DNA from: Elusimicrobiaceae bacterium
Lineage (GTDB): Bacteria; Elusimicrobiota; Elusimicrobia; Elusimicrobiales; Elusimicrobiaceae
Reading direction: 5' to 3'
Assembly: GCA_016282685.1 (NCBI GenBank)
Contig: JAEELM010000016.1
Location: 1-64,000 of the forward strand
Length of the DNA: 64,000 nucleotides
The notes under the pieces were generated by a model. The model made no database searches. It saw only the letters and a program-made list of their open reading frames with translations, and had not been told where the DNA came from. The position numbers and the translations under genes were made by a program. Shown here piece by piece: positions 16,399 to 27,100 of the stretch; the stretch's first letter is position 1, and each line of letters starts with the position of its first letter.

Positions 16399-18010
16399 AA
16401 ACAAACACAACCGTAGAAATTAATACCGTAAAGAAAATAAAGGCACAGAACCAGGCGAACCAATCTCCCCATTGAGTATAGAAATTAGGCGCTTGCTTAA
16501 GAGATAGCGGGACCGATTCAATCAATGTTTCGCGCGTAAACAAACCGGATTTATCTTCTATTCGGCCGAAAGGATCAATATAAGCAGAAAACCCCGTGTT
16601 AGCCGCGCGCAGTACGGGGCGACCTGTTTCCACGGCACGCAACACATTCGCCGCCAGGTGCTGATAAGGTGCTGCAGTTTTGAAGAACCAAGCATCATTG
16701 GTAATATTTACAAACAACTGTGCTCCCATTTTATTCTGCGCTTGCCACAATTGCGGGAAAATAGATTCGTAACAAACGGTTGTACCGATTTTTACGCCCT
16801 CCATATCCAAAAGCGGTTGATCTTCTTTTCCCTTTTCGAATACGCCTAATTCCCCCAGTACTTCCACATTGCTAAACCATTTACGAATATATTTTTCAAA
16901 CGGAATATATTCGCCAAAAGGGACCAGTTTAATTTTTTGATAATGCTGACGTGCCAGAGTTTCGTTGGGTGCTACTAAATAGGCACCCACATATTGTTTA
17001 TTGTCTTGCAAGATAGAAGACCCGAGTAATTGATAGGCTCCTGTTTGGGCAGCTATTTTTTTCACAATTTCTTCGTAAGGTTCTTCTGTTAACGGACGGG
17101 GGAGGACACTTTCCGGCCATACTGCCAAACGAATATTTTTGTCACTCAGGCCATCCGCCATTGCTTCTAAATTATCGACAATTTCTTCTTCATATTCTTT
17201 AGACCATTTCTTATATTGGTCAATATTAGGCTGCAACAAAGCAGCTTTCAAGCTGAGTAAAGACTGTGAACGCTGTGTATTTTGCATCCGCGGCAATTGG
17301 TACGTTCCAAAAAAATAGATTCCTAAAAATAAACAAGCCGCAAAAAACATATGGCCAATGCTTTTTTTCAGTCCCGGTTCAGCGAAAGCCCACCCAATAG
17401 ACGTTCCGACCCATACGATTAGGAAGCTAATCCCGTAAGTTCCCATGTAACCGGCCAGTTGTATCATTTCCGGCGCATTCCATTGGGTATATCCCAACAT
17501 CAACCAAGGGAATCCCAAACCGTAGTAAGCAATCATCTGATGAGCCCATTCCAAAGCCACCCATCCTATGGCTGCCATTAAGGGGAAAAAACCGCGCAAC
17601 TTTACCAAGAAATGGCAGCAACCGCTCCAAAAGGCAAACTGTAAAGCTAACAATCCTGACAATCCCAACCAGGCAACTCTGGATAAACCCACAGTCATTC
17701 CGCCACCGTTCACACAGGTGTAGTAAATCCAATACAAAGCTGCCGCGTGGAACATAAACGAAGTTATCCAGCCATAAATGCAAGCTCCCCAAAAACCACG
17801 CGTTTTGCTTACCCCCCATGCAAAAGGAGCCAGTGCAAACCATGCTAACGCATGGTAAGATTGATTGGGAAAACTTTTATAAAGCAGCCAGGCACTCGCG
17901 GCACCGGTAGCTAACAAAAACAGCAAACGCACACTTTCGGAAAGAGTGCGTTTTAAGAAGTCAGAAGATTTTTTCTCCGGTTTTTTTTCAGTAATCTCTT
18001 GGTCTTGCAT
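16391..18010 (-). CDS. lnt: Apolipoprotein N-acyltransferase
   Basis: Lnt adds the third acyl chain to lipoproteins at the periplasmic face of the inner membrane. The 539-residue protein has about six membrane helices, then a nitrilase-like domain with the Glu-Lys-Cys triad: Glu in VWPESVLP (about 300), Lys in [14 protein letters not shown] (about 365), and Cys in [10 protein letters not shown] (about 413). A final membrane helix closes the chain. The first 25 residues are a charged cytoplasmic extension. It lies between a Cys-rich envelope gene and prfB in the secA-led run. Confidence 0.95.
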   Translation of the reverse strand: MQDQEITEKKPEKKSSDFLKRTLSESVRLLFLLATGAASAWLLYKSFPNQSYHALAWFALAPFAWGVSKTRGFWGACIYGWITSFMFHAAALYWIYYTCVNGGGMTVGLSRVAWLGLSGLLALQFAFWSGCCHFLVKLRGFFPLMAAIGWVALEWAHQMIAYYGLGFPWLMLGYTQWNAPEMIQLAGYMGTYGISFLIVWVGTSIGWAFAEPGLKKSIGHMFFAACLFLGIYFFGTYQLPRMQNTQRSQSLLSLKAALLQPNIDQYKKWSKEYEEEIVDNLEAMADGLSDKNIRLAVWPESVLPRPLTEEPYEEIVKKIAAQTGAYQLLGSSILQDNKQYVGAYLVAPNETLARQHYQKIKLVPFGEYIPFEKYIRKWFSNVEVLGELGVFEKGKEDQPLLDMEGVKIGTTVCYESIFPQLWQAQNKMGAQLFVNITNDAWFFKTAAPYQHLAANVLRAVETGRPVLRAANTGFSAYIDPFGRIEDKSGLFTRETLIESVPLSLKQAPNFYTQWGDWFAWFCAFIFFTVLISTVVFVYE

Positions 18011-18012
18011 AA

Positions 18013-18447
18013 TTAATAAACAATTTTACATTGTCTGGATTGGCAAACAGCACGTGCAGAAGGGCTACATTCTCTTTTGCGGGAAGGGGCCGTCTCCGGG
18101 CACGTTTTTGACATAGATGCCTTTGATTGCATAGCATTAAAATCCACAGTGTAATTCAAATTAATAGCCGTTACCCCTTTAGGTCCAATTAAACAACCAC
18201 AAATGTCTTTGTCCACAATAATACAATCTTCATTTACTTTGCAGGAATACATTCTGCGCGCACGCTCTGCTGCGGCGGCTTCTTTGGCTTCTTTTTTCAA
18301 AGCGGCCTCTTTGGCATTCAATTCTTCCAATTTAAGCACAGGAGCCTCTACGTAGATAGGCTCATCCTTTTTCCAAAACGTAAAAGCGAGCAATGCAATT
18401 ATAATAGCTCCCAACACATTGGCTAAGTTTTTAACTGTTTTCTTCAT
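18013..18447 (-). CDS. Membrane-anchored Cys-rich protein of unknown function
   Basis: A 144-residue protein with one N-terminal membrane segment (about residues 10-27), an Ala/Glu/Lys-rich helical linker (about 40-66) and a C-terminal domain with eight cysteines, including [11 protein letters not shown] and the final [10 protein letters not shown]. The even number suggests four disulfides in the periplasm. I do not recognise the family. Its ATG overlaps the secA stop (ATGA) and it is followed three bases later by lnt, placing it among export and lipoprotein genes, but no direct function follows from that. Confidence 0.75.
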   Translation of the reverse strand: MKKTVKNLANVLGAIIIALLAFTFWKKDEPIYVEAPVLKLEELNAKEAALKKEAKEAAAAERARRMYSCKVNEDCIIVDKDICGCLIGPKGVTAINLNYTVDFNAMQSKASMSKTCPETAPSRKRECSPSARAVCQSRQCKIVY

Positions 18448-21038
18448 AGATCAGCTCCGCAACATTTCTTGTATTTTTTACCACTTCCACAAGGGCAAGG
18501 ATCATTGCGCCCAATTCGTTTAGGAGGCGTTTGATTGGCAGCATTTGGATTTTTAGCTGCCGCATCTTGCGCCCGTTCTGCCGCCGTACGACGAGGTGGC
18601 AGCTGTAAACGGAAAATATAACTTACCATCAAATCACGCACACGGTTGAGCATGGAAGAATACAATTTGTAAGATTCCTTTTGATATTCAATCAACGGAT
18701 CTTTTTGAGCATATCCCCGTAAACTAACGCTGTTTTGCAATTGGTCCAGCTCATACAAATTCTGTTTCCAAGCATTATCAATAATCTGTAAGAAAAGCAT
18801 GCGCTCGATTTCGCTAAAATTAATACCTTGTTCAGCAAAATAAATAGAGCGGGCTTGGTACAAATCTTCAATTTGCTTCATTACATCATCTATCAACGCT
18901 TCTTGTTTTTTGCCTTTTGTGTTTTCAAGCGTCAATTCAAACGGCAACGGGAAGAAATTGCGTAAGCCAACATTTAATGCACCGAAATCAGAACGCTGCG
19001 GATGTTCCGGATGATAATACTGTTCCACTAAATCCGCCACAATTTCTTCCATCATCATTTTAGAACGGGCCGTCATGCTTTCTCCGTCTAAAATAGCGTT
19101 GCGAATTCCATAAATAGCGGTACGCTGTTGATTCATTACTTTATCGTAATCTAACAACTGCTTGCGGATATCAAAGTTCCGCCCTTCTACCATGCGTTGG
19201 GCCCCTTCAATTTGGCGTGTCATCAAGCGTGATTCTATGGCCTCTCCTTCCTTCATTCCCATTGTGCTCAATAACGAAGCAATCTTGGTAGAGTTGGCAA
19301 ACAAACGCATCAGTTCATCATCTAATGCAATATAAAAACGAGAGCAACCCGGGTCCCCCTGGCGTGCACAGCGTCCGCGCAATTGGTTATCAATACGGCG
19401 TGATTCGTGGCGTTCACTACCAATAACGTGTAAACCGCCTAATGCAATCACTTCCTCTTGCTCTTTAGGGTCCGCCGGATTTCCTCCCAATACAATATCC
19501 GTACCGCGGCCTGCCATATTGGTGGCAATTGTTACAGCCCCTTTACGACCTGCCTGGCTAATGATTTGCGCTTCCATTTCGTGATATTTAGCATTAAGTA
19601 CTTTGTGCGGAATACCACGTTGACGCAACATATGGCTTAACGTTTCGGATTTTTCAATAGAGCGCGTACCTACCAACACAGGGGCACCCTGTTTCCATAA
19701 TCCTTCCACTTCATCCACAATAGCATTAAATTTCTCCCGTTCGGACAAATACACCAAATCCGGGTAATCAATACGTCTGGAAGGGCGATTGGGACGAATT
19801 TCCACTACATCTAATTTATAAATCTGCCAGAATTCATTGGCCTCTGTCATAGCCGTACCGGTCATACCGGAAAGTTTGTTATACAATTTGAAGAAGTTCT
19901 GGAACGTAATCGTAGCCAATGTCTGGTTTTCTTCTTTGATTTGTAACCCTTCTTTAGCTTCTACTGCTTGGTGCAGGCCGTCGCTCCATCGACGACCCGG
20001 CATCAAACGACCGGTAAATTCATCTACAATAATAACTTCCCCATCTTTTACAACATAAGCCACATCCCGTTCATATAAGTGATGCGCCCGCAAGGCTTGG
20101 TTGATGTGGTGCACCCACTCGGATTGCACATCATCATATAGGTTGGGAACATTTAAAAATTTTTCTGCTTTAGCAATACCGGTTTCGGTAAGTGTAGCCG
20201 TGTGTGCTTTTTCGTCGATAATAGCATCTACACCTTGGTTCAAATCGATCCCTTCATACTTGGCTTTTACCTCATCTTTTTCTGTGATAAGACGGACTTT
20301 TAAAGAGGGAATCAAACGATTGACAATATAGTATTTATCGGTGCTCTGTTCCGAAGGGCCGGAAATAATTAACGGAGTACGCGCTTCATCGATTAAAATA
20401 GAATCTACTTCGTCTACAATACAAAAATTCAGCGGACGGAGTACCCGGTCTTCCCGACGGATAACCATGTTATCACGCAGATAATCAAATCCCAATTCGT
20501 TGTTAGTTACGTAGGTGATATCTTTGGCATACATCTCACGACGTTCTGTATTTTCCATGTCGTGGCCGATAAAACCAACGGTTAATCCTAAAAATTCATG
20601 AATGGGCCCCATCCATTGGCGGTCACGTTTGGCTAAATAATCGTTTACCGTAACAACATGCACCCCTTTTCCCGTTAGAGCATTTAAGTAAGAAGGCAAT
20701 ACAGCCACCAAAGTTTTCCCTTCCCCGGTACGCATTTCTGCAATTTTGCCTTGATGCAAAATAATGCCACCCAGCAATTGCACATCATAAGGGCGCAAGC
20801 CGATTACACGTTTGGCAGCTTCCCGCACAACAGCAAAGGCTTCGGCAAGGATATCTTCCAGCGTTTCCCCGTTGGATAAACGGTTCTTAAATTCTTGGGT
20901 TTTAGCTTTTAATTGTTCGTCGGATAAGGCTTCAATTTCAGGAGCAAGCCGATTGGCTTTATCTACATAATGTTGAATTTTTTTTAAATCACGTTCACTT
21001 TTTGTTCCAAAAACTTTGTTAATTACTGTTTGAATCAT
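18444..21038 (-). CDS. secA: Preprotein translocase ATPase SecA
   Basis: SecA drives post-translational export through SecYEG. The 864-residue protein has Walker A MRTGEGKT near residue 102, the [20 protein letters not shown] block, [16 protein letters not shown], and [20 protein letters not shown]. The C-terminal zinc motif [14 protein letters not shown], which binds SecB or ribosomes in other bacteria, is intact. A short AGAGGT ribosome-binding site precedes the ATG. It leads the run of genes down to mscL and follows a secreted coiled-coil protein gene. Confidence 0.98.
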   Translation of the reverse strand: MIQTVINKVFGTKSERDLKKIQHYVDKANRLAPEIEALSDEQLKAKTQEFKNRLSNGETLEDILAEAFAVVREAAKRVIGLRPYDVQLLGGIILHQGKIAEMRTGEGKTLVAVLPSYLNALTGKGVHVVTVNDYLAKRDRQWMGPIHEFLGLTVGFIGHDMENTERREMYAKDITYVTNNELGFDYLRDNMVIRREDRVLRPLNFCIVDEVDSILIDEARTPLIISGPSEQSTDKYYIVNRLIPSLKVRLITEKDEVKAKYEGIDLNQGVDAIIDEKAHTATLTETGIAKAEKFLNVPNLYDDVQSEWVHHINQALRAHHLYERDVAYVVKDGEVIIVDEFTGRLMPGRRWSDGLHQAVEAKEGLQIKEENQTLATITFQNFFKLYNKLSGMTGTAMTEANEFWQIYKLDVVEIRPNRPSRRIDYPDLVYLSEREKFNAIVDEVEGLWKQGAPVLVGTRSIEKSETLSHMLRQRGIPHKVLNAKYHEMEAQIISQAGRKGAVTIATNMAGRGTDIVLGGNPADPKEQEEVIALGGLHVIGSERHESRRIDNQLRGRCARQGDPGCSRFYIALDDELMRLFANSTKIASLLSTMGMKEGEAIESRLMTRQIEGAQRMVEGRNFDIRKQLLDYDKVMNQQRTAIYGIRNAILDGESMTARSKMMMEEIVADLVEQYYHPEHPQRSDFGALNVGLRNFFPLPFELTLENTKGKKQEALIDDVMKQIEDLYQARSIYFAEQGINFSEIERMLFLQIIDNAWKQNLYELDQLQNSVSLRGYAQKDPLIEYQKESYKLYSSMLNRVRDLMVSYIFRLQLPPRRTAAERAQDAAAKNPNAANQTPPKRIGRNDPCPCGSGKKYKKCCGADL

Positions 21039-21105
21039 ACAAAAACCTCTAAAAATATAAAAAATGGCAGCCTTCTGCTCACACGCATCTCCTACACAAG
21101 CAAAG

Positions 21106-21828
21106 TTATTTGGCTACCGGCTTTTTATTTTTAGAGGTAACAGAAAGATTTTTGGCTTCTTTAGCAGCTTTTTCTTGTTCCATGGCTGCCGCAATACGTT
21201 GCTCTTCTTGGAAGGAAAGCAACGATTGCTCTTGTTCTTGTGCCACGTAATTTTTGATTACAAAATCAATTTGCTGAGAAGAATCTTTTTTCAGGCTTTT
21301 GATTTCTTTCTTCAGTAGAGAAAGTTGATTATTCAGTTCTTTCTTTACTTGCTCTTTTTCTTGTGCAGACAATGTTTTATTGTGACGAAGATCTTTGATT
21401 TGCTGCTTTTTATCTTTTACTTGCAACTCTCTTACTTGGACAGTTACCGCCCAAATTTTCCCAAATACAGGATGTAAGTTTTCTATAAAACGATCCGTAA
21501 TAGCGGAAGTATCCAAACCATAAGCATAGTTAATGGGGAAGGCGCGGTCATATTCTTGGGAAAGGGCACTTAATTCTAAAGAAGTGTCAAAATTGCGAAC
21601 AAGCGCAACTAATTCATAGTAGTTGTTTTCATTTTGTTCAACATTGTAGGAGGCCATTACGCTTTCTAAAAGAAGAGCATATCCTTTATCCTGTTGTGCT
21701 CTTTCCAACACAGCCGGATTGTATTTGGCAAAAAGATTCAACATCTGTTCGCGGGTATAATTTTCTGCAGCACAAAGAGACATGGAAGACAACGCCAATA
21801 TGGCAAAGATTGCTAAACTGCGTTTCAT
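21106..21828 (-). CDS. Secreted coiled-coil protein of unknown function
   Basis: A 240-residue protein with a signal peptide (MKRSLAIFAILALSSMSLCA, cleavage near AA|EN) and AGGAGG before the ATG. Residues about 125-205 are a Lys/Glu/Gln-rich coiled coil (LRHNKTLSAQEKEQVKKEL, LLKKEIKSLKKDSSQQ). The N-terminal half has a repeated Tyr/Leu helical pattern without known motifs. It should be periplasmic. I do not recognise a family. It lies 68 bases upstream of secA and may share its transcript. Confidence 0.75.
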   Translation of the reverse strand: MKRSLAIFAILALSSMSLCAAENYTREQMLNLFAKYNPAVLERAQQDKGYALLLESVMASYNVEQNENNYYELVALVRNFDTSLELSALSQEYDRAFPINYAYGLDTSAITDRFIENLHPVFGKIWAVTVQVRELQVKDKKQQIKDLRHNKTLSAQEKEQVKKELNNQLSLLKKEIKSLKKDSSQQIDFVIKNYVAQEQEQSLLSFQEEQRIAAAMEQEKAAKEAKNLSVTSKNKKPVAK

Positions 21829-21840
21829 ATATTCCTCCTA

Positions 21841-21866
21841 AAAAAACAGGAGCATCCGCTCCTGTT
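21841..21866 (-). terminator. Terminator before the coiled-coil gene
   Basis: A perfect 9-bp stem AACAGGAGC (21845-21853) / GCTCCTGTT (21858-21866); the minus strand continues into seven T. It ends the small secreted-protein gene at 21872. Confidence 0.9.
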
Positions 21867-21871
21867 AAATT

Positions 21872-22342
21872 TTATCGGGCGGCCGTGCGGAAAAAGTTCC
21901 CCTTAACATTCCGCGCTAATTGTACGGGGCCCAAAGTTTTGTCAGCCTGGACAACTACATTTTTATCCGTAGCATGAACGATCCCTTCTACAGAGCCGAA
22001 AATATCGCCCTTTTTCAAAACGCCCAACCGTCCATGATTGTTAATTTGAACTTCTAACTTCAAATCACCATCTACTTTTTCTGCTAACAAATCTTCTTCG
22101 CTCATGGCAAATTCCAACGGGAATTTTGGATTGATAATCCGTTTAATTGCCACGGGCACATCAGCTTCGTTTTTCACCACAATAGCACAAGAGTTATTGT
22201 CGCCTTGTGCCATACAAACCAACTGTTCGGGCACAGTGACCGTTCCCGCCAAAGAGAACCGTCCTTCTTCTACATGGCGGCTGGCACAAAAGAAATAAGC
22301 CCCAGCACTGCAAACGGCTAATAAAATAAAAAGTTTCTTCAT
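21872..22342 (-). CDS. Small exported/anchored protein of unknown function
   Basis: A 156-residue protein starting at ATG 22342 (an upstream in-frame start would add 15 non-signal residues). The first 20 residues are a membrane anchor or signal (MKKLFILLAVCSAGAYFF). The rest is a beta-rich domain with GTVTVPEQLVCMAQGDNNSCAIVVKN... character: two Cys could pair, and the 'VVKNEADVPVAI' segment is reminiscent of immunoglobulin-like folds such as those in DUF1573. That resemblance is weak. It has a leaderless-type promoter and an upstream AGACCTAG dyad. Confidence 0.7.
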   Translation of the reverse strand: MKKLFILLAVCSAGAYFFCASRHVEEGRFSLAGTVTVPEQLVCMAQGDNNSCAIVVKNEADVPVAIKRIINPKFPLEFAMSEEDLLAEKVDGDLKLEVQINNHGRLGVLKKGDIFGSVEGIVHATDKNVVVQADKTLGPVQLARNVKGNFFRTAAR

Positions 22343-22348
22343 ACTTAT

Positions 22349-22378
22349 ATTATATCTAATTCCAATCTTTCCTCGCAA
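22349..22378 (-). promoter_or_regulatory. Leaderless-type promoter of the 22342 gene
   Basis: Minus-strand TTGCGA (22373-22378), an 18-base spacer and TATAAT (22349-22354). The -10 ends six bases before the ATG. Confidence 0.6.
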
Positions 22379-22386
22379 GTAACGCA

Positions 22387-22410
22387 AGGCACAAAAGACC
22401 TAGGCCTTTT
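22387..22410 (-). promoter_or_regulatory. AGACCTAG dyad element (single copy)
   Basis: Plus-strand AGGCACAAAAGACCTAG (22387-22403), related to the 17-bp element found at 27758, 27781, 30474, 42802, 62204 and 62227. It lies about 9 bases upstream of the -35 of the 22342 gene. The overlapping near-palindrome at 22393-22410 (AAAAGRCCTAGGYCTTTT) could instead be a terminator of the SH3 gene. Confidence 0.45.
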
Positions 22411-22422
22411 GCTGACAATAAT

Positions 22423-22890
22423 TTATTGTTTAAAGAATCCCCACAGGTTGGCATTATATACCCAACCCTTACAAGTTCCCAAGGATGCTTTCTCCGGGTT
22501 ATCAACTACCTGAATCCATTTCCCTTGTCTGGAAAGATATTTGAAAGGATAGCCTTTTTCTACGGTACAAACGATATCCGCATTGGCAGAAGGACTTTCG
22601 CGAACGTTCAAATCTACCGTGGCGGCCATTCCTCCATTAGGGCTTAACAAGCTGGCAGAAATCCAACCTTGATATCCTTCGAAATCTTTGACCAATACCC
22701 AGCTTTTGTCTTCATTGGTTTTTAACATCAAGACAGGGGTATACTTCCACATATAAAACTTTACAGGGCAAGATGTTCCGGCGCAAGTACGCACATTGGC
22801 TCGTTGTGCAGTAACGCTAGCATATTTTTGAGCAAACACAGGAGCGCTGAGCAAAACAAAAAGGGCACTTAAAGCAATGAGTTTTTTCAT
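22423..22890 (-). CDS. Secreted bacterial SH3-domain protein
   Basis: A 155-residue protein with a clear signal peptide ending VFAQ. The mature part holds two tandem SH3-like repeats: ASVTAQRANVRTCAGTSCPV with WVLVKDFEGYQGWISASLL, and TVDLNVRESPSANADIV with KWIQVVD and GWVYNANLWGF. The VNVRSGPS-like start and GWI/GWV end of each repeat fit the SH3b family, which often binds peptidoglycan or peptides in the periplasm. The second repeat has an insert with one Cys. It has its own promoter and an AGGAGA ribosome-binding site. Confidence 0.85.
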   Translation of the reverse strand: MKKLIALSALFVLLSAPVFAQKYASVTAQRANVRTCAGTSCPVKFYMWKYTPVLMLKTNEDKSWVLVKDFEGYQGWISASLLSPNGGMAATVDLNVRESPSANADIVCTVEKGYPFKYLSRQGKWIQVVDNPEKASLGTCKGWVYNANLWGFFKQ

Positions 22891-22904
22891 ATTTCTCCTT
22901 TTCG

Positions 22905-22910
22905 ATTATA
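22905..22910 (-). promoter_or_regulatory. -10 box of the SH3-domain gene
   Basis: TATAAT on the minus strand, followed by a short leader with AGGAGA before ATG 22890. Confidence 0.5.
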
Positions 22911-22997
22911 AACGTAAAATTCGGTATATTTAAAGTATAGCAATACTTTGGAAAACATTGCAAGCGTTTTCTCCGTTTATCCGGCAGTCAAAAAAGG

Positions 22998-23003
22998 TAT
23001 AAT
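22998..23003 (+). promoter_or_regulatory. -10 box of the nfu-PHP unit
   Basis: TATAAT about 24 bases before ATG 23027, with GGAGAAAG in the leader. No good -35 is seen. Confidence 0.5.
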
Positions 23004-23026
23004 ATAAAAAACAATTGGAGAAAGAC

Positions 23027-23251
23027 ATGAAAGAACAAGTAGAGAAAGTAATTAATGAAATCCGCCCGATTTTGCAAGCCGACGGCGGAGATATTCAATT
23101 AATCGGCGTGGACGAAAAAACCGGGATTGTAACCGTTGGGCTGCGTGGGCATTGCGGCAGTTGTCCGCACGCACAGCTAACGTTGCAAGCCGTAGTAGAA
23201 CGCCGCTTGAAAGAATTAGTCCCCGGCGTAACCGCTGTAGAACGTGTATAA
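23027..23251 (+). CDS. NifU C-terminal domain (Nfu-type) Fe-S scaffold
   Basis: A 74-residue stand-alone Nfu domain. It has INEIRPILQADGGDIQL and the cluster-binding CGSCPHA motif followed by VERRLKELVPGV. Such proteins carry 4Fe-4S clusters to target enzymes in the cytoplasm. I chose ATG 23027, which is preceded by GGAG at 23017-23020, over an in-frame TTG at 23015 that overlaps this site. The TAA overlaps the ATG of the PHP gene (TAATG). Candidate clients in this window include HemW and MtaB, but no link is shown. Confidence 0.92.
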   Translation: MKEQVEKVINEIRPILQADGGDIQLIGVDEKTGIVTVGLRGHCGSCPHAQLTLQAVVERRLKELVPGVTAVERV

Positions 23252-24066
23252 TGCCCATTATCGATCTGCACACTCATTCAGATTATTCGGATGGCACCTC
23301 TTCTCCGGAAGAGGTGTTTCATGCTGCATTAAAAAATGGGGTGCAAATCTATGCACTTACCGATCACGACACAACTGACGGCATTCCAACTGTTGCCAAA
23401 ATTTGCCAGGAACACCAGGTACTATTCACTTGCGGAGTAGAAATTAGCACGCGGGACCATGATCACCTGCATCTCATTGGATACAACGTAGATATTACCC
23501 GCCCGGAATTTCAGGCATTCTTGGCCAATAACCGCCAAAAAAGACGCACCCGTATTCAACAAATCATTTTGCAACTCAACCAAGCCGGAATAGAATTAAC
23601 GGAAGGGGAAGTTTTTTCTCGGGCACCAAATACAATTTCCCGGGCGCACGTAGCGGACGCTCTTAAAGCTAAAAAATATGCCCAAACCCGACAAGATGCT
23701 TTCCGTAAGTATCTGGTTCCGGGCCAACCGGGGTATGTTCCCTCTGCCGGCGTTTCTGCTTTGGAAGCTATTGCACATATTAAAAAAGCCGGCGGGATGG
23801 CCGTTCTGGCACACCCGGGGCTTACTATCGGCCATTGGGATTTCCCCGCTTGGACAGAAGCCGGCTTGGAGGGAATAGAGGTCTTTTACCCGGGACATAC
23901 CTATTCTTTGAAACAAGATTTGCTCTCTTTAGCTTCTAAATACGGCCTTGTGGCTACAGCCGGTTCCGATTATCATGGTCCTCGCGGGGGGCGCATTACC
24001 ACTCCCGGGATGCAAATCCCGCAAAACCATTACGACAAGCTCCTGCGAAAACTTTTCAATCGCTAA
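23251..24066 (+). CDS. PHP-domain phosphoesterase (RNase AM/TrpH-like)
   Basis: A 271-residue PHP-domain protein with the full metal set: DLHTHSDYSDGTSSPEE at the start, LTDHDTTDG, the GVEIST Glu, AHPG, and the C-terminal GSDYHG. It matches the YciV/TrpH group, where the E. coli enzyme is a 5'-3' exoribonuclease/3',5'-bisphosphate phosphatase. The start was placed at ATG 23251, sharing one base with the nfu stop; the longer in-frame extension upstream would overlap nfu. Cytoplasmic. Function beyond phosphoester hydrolysis is by homology. Confidence 0.9.
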   Translation: MPIIDLHTHSDYSDGTSSPEEVFHAALKNGVQIYALTDHDTTDGIPTVAKICQEHQVLFTCGVEISTRDHDHLHLIGYNVDITRPEFQAFLANNRQKRRTRIQQIILQLNQAGIELTEGEVFSRAPNTISRAHVADALKAKKYAQTRQDAFRKYLVPGQPGYVPSAGVSALEAIAHIKKAGGMAVLAHPGLTIGHWDFPAWTEAGLEGIEVFYPGHTYSLKQDLLSLASKYGLVATAGSDYHGPRGGRITTPGMQIPQNHYDKLLRKLFNR

Positions 24067-24073
24067 ACCAATT

Positions 24074-24105
24074 AAAAACAGGCCTCTTAAAAAGGCCTGT
24101 TTTTA
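24074..24105. terminator. Bidirectional terminator
   Basis: Stem AACAGGCCT (24077-24085) / AGGCCTGTT (24093-24101), with A tract before and T tract after, between the convergent PHP and 1196-residue protein genes. Confidence 0.9.
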
Positions 24106-24121
24106 ATAAACTTATTTATTG

Positions 24122-27100
24122 TTATTGCGCCGGAGACGGTGTCGGTCCTTCCGTCGGACCTTCTCCGGGGGTATCTCCTCCCCGGTGAAAGAATCTCTTA
24201 AATCGCTCCCATACTTTTTGGATTTCTTGGCGCACCCCCGTCACAAGAGAAGAATTGCGCATCATCCGCGGAGTAAGCAGCAAACTGGTCAGTAACATAC
24301 CGCTTGCATAGAGTAAATTAGCCGGCACACCCAGCCCAGCCATTCCTGCCATATAACCTGCTGGAATAGCAACCGCGCCACCTACTGACATGGTTAATGC
24401 CATAAGAGAAGAAAGCTCTCGGTCTCGTTTTTCTTTTTCATACCGTCCCGTAATATAATTATACATTTGTGTGAAGAAGTTCCCTATCCCTATAGTGGCA
24501 ATTGTAGCACCGGCAATGGTTTGCGGTACACTGCCACCGGCGGTAACCATCATTGCCGTTCCGATTGCAGAAAGGGTAGAAAAGCCTATATACATGGAAG
24601 CTGGGCTCATCTCACGGTTGCTGAGGTCTCCTCCCGCCAGACGGCCGGCAATCATTGGTAGGTATAAGGTACTGGCAACCAAAAAGAGGGCTAATTCACC
24701 TTGCGGGATAAGATCTTTCATAATACCGGTAAATGAACTGGAAAGTACAAACTCGTGTACACACGCAGCCGACATGGCAGCCAATAACGAAGGCACCCCC
24801 GGGGAACGGAACATTGTCCACATGTTACCCAGGTTGTTTTCTTGCATTTTAATTGCATCAGACAAGCGCTCCATAATTTGCTTGGCTTCTTCCGGTGTTT
24901 TCTTGTATTCTTGGATCAATTTCTTTTCCACTGCAACCCACACTTTTTCCTTAAAATCTTCATAAAGAATTTTTTTGAGGGCTTTTTTATCTTTGGAAGG
25001 ATCAGAATCTATTTTGATATGTGCAAAAGCCAAGGCATCCAGAGACTCTTTAAACGAATACGCAACATCACGAATGTCTTGTTGGTTAAGGTCTTCTTTT
25101 GCCAAAGTCTTCGACCCCGTATCAATCATATTGATTACGATTTGCCGGCTTTCGTTCAATTTTTTAACGGTGTAGGCATCACGCAGTTTAGAACCCAATA
25201 TTCTGAACATGGTGTAAGTAGAGTATAAAGCATAAATCGGGAAAGCGATGGAAAAGTCAAACCCTAAATTTATGCCCGTTGTAAATTTAACTGCGTAGTT
25301 AATAACAAGTGCCATAGCCAAAAATGTTAATGTTCCTACATTCTTATAAGTAAAGCCCTTGTTATAACCGGCCAACGTGCTGAGAGAAATTTTTGGCTTT
25401 TGAAGAAAAATTTCCTTAAACCGCTGGGCAATTAATTTAAAACCTTCCGGTTTTCCCTCTGTCAATTCTTCTACAACTCCTTCAGTCTTTTCCTCTGATG
25501 ACAGAACCACCACTCCACGATTGCTTCTAATTAATGGATTACTTACCAACTGCTTTATAATTCCGGCTCCGGCCATGCAGATCATCCCCGCCATAAATAG
25601 TCCTTTCTGAACGGGGCCCAATGTCATTTGTTCCACAAACCCGTAAAACCCACCGGCAGTTGCCAATAGCCCAGATAGCGCAGATATTCCCATCGCGGTT
25701 ACCAGCAAATTCTTTTCCCCATACTTCTTAAGCGCCGGAGTCATTAAAGAAGCAAAACCCGGCATGACATAGTTGATAGAAAACATCAAAGCATTGGCAG
25801 TGGCATCACTGACTCCCAAAGGATCTCTTACAATAGATCCTACTTTCCCCAAACTAATGTTGGATAAGGCAGCATCACGCGCCACGAGAGACACTCTGTC
25901 TTCCGTTGGATTTATTATAAATTCCAATTGGGTTCCTTTCTCTAAGAAAGGTTCCAATTTCATAAATTGTTGGAGCTGATGTTTCGGGAAACGAACGTAA
26001 TATTCTTCCGGAAGGGGAACAATTTCATCAGAACCTTCGAATTTTAATCCAATTTCCCCATTTTCGCGTAAGAAGAATTGAGCGTTTAGAATAAGATTTT
26101 CACTCTGTGTGCCCGGCAACCCCAACGATTCCAACCAGTGCGAAAACGCCTGTTTTGCCTCTCTGCGCCACAAAGCAAGACTTAACTGTACATCTAATTC
26201 CACCGGTAATTCTTCCCCGGTTTTTTCATCATAAAGTTTCTTTTTTACCCGTTCCAATGATGCATTCGGATCGTGCTCCAATTTCAAGCTCAAACTCACG
26301 CCGGCTTTTTGTGCCGCACGCACGAGCGCACCTACGTCATTGGGAGAAATGGACATATAAAAGTGTTCCATATCAACGGGCTTTTCCCCATTTTCGACAC
26401 GTTTTACAATATATCCGTTTTCAAAACGGGGTTCTTCTTGGAATATTATTTCGTCATAATCTCCTTTAAAAGAGGAGCCTATGCTAAACGTAATGGGAAG
26501 AGCTCTCTTTTCTCCGGTCTTGCTTACCACACTTACCGGGAAAGAAGTACGTTCCCCTTTTTTGCCGGATAAAAACTGTTTAAACCGTTGTAATACGGTA
26601 GCCGATTCTTCTTGTGCGGGAACAACCTGCTCCGCAACGGCCTGCTCAACTGTAACCGGCGCTGTTACAACCGGTTCCGTTACAGCCGGAGTTATTTCCT
26701 CTGTCAGCGAAGAAGGTGGCAAAGCTAACACCAATGGTTCAACCGGCCCACCGGCTTTGCCGGCCACACCACGCTTAGGCGCGGAAGAAGGCACTACCCG
26801 AAATTCTTCCAATTCTCCCAGATTGCGCCAAGTAAATGTAGCAGAAGTTGAGAAATCACCGACTAAACCGGCAAACGGCCCATAACGAAGTAAACCTTTT
26901 TGGAAAGAAGGAGAAGCTACAGAAGCATCCGGAGCTTGATTCGTAAGCTCTGTTATTTGGTTGCGGAATGTTTCCCAGGAAATGTCTTGCGCATCTTCTT
27001 CAAACAACGATTTTAATTTACTTTCAGCCTCCTTCCCCATACGTTGTAAACTGCGGCCCAATAAAAGTTTTGCAGGGCTTTCAAAAATAGTTCCTTTGGC

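Noticed and set aside
26481-26885. 134-codon Thr/Ser-rich plus-strand frame inside the 1196-residue protein gene
   Set aside because: It is the reverse of the Pro/Val/Thr/Glu linker of that gene, so its low complexity is a by-product.
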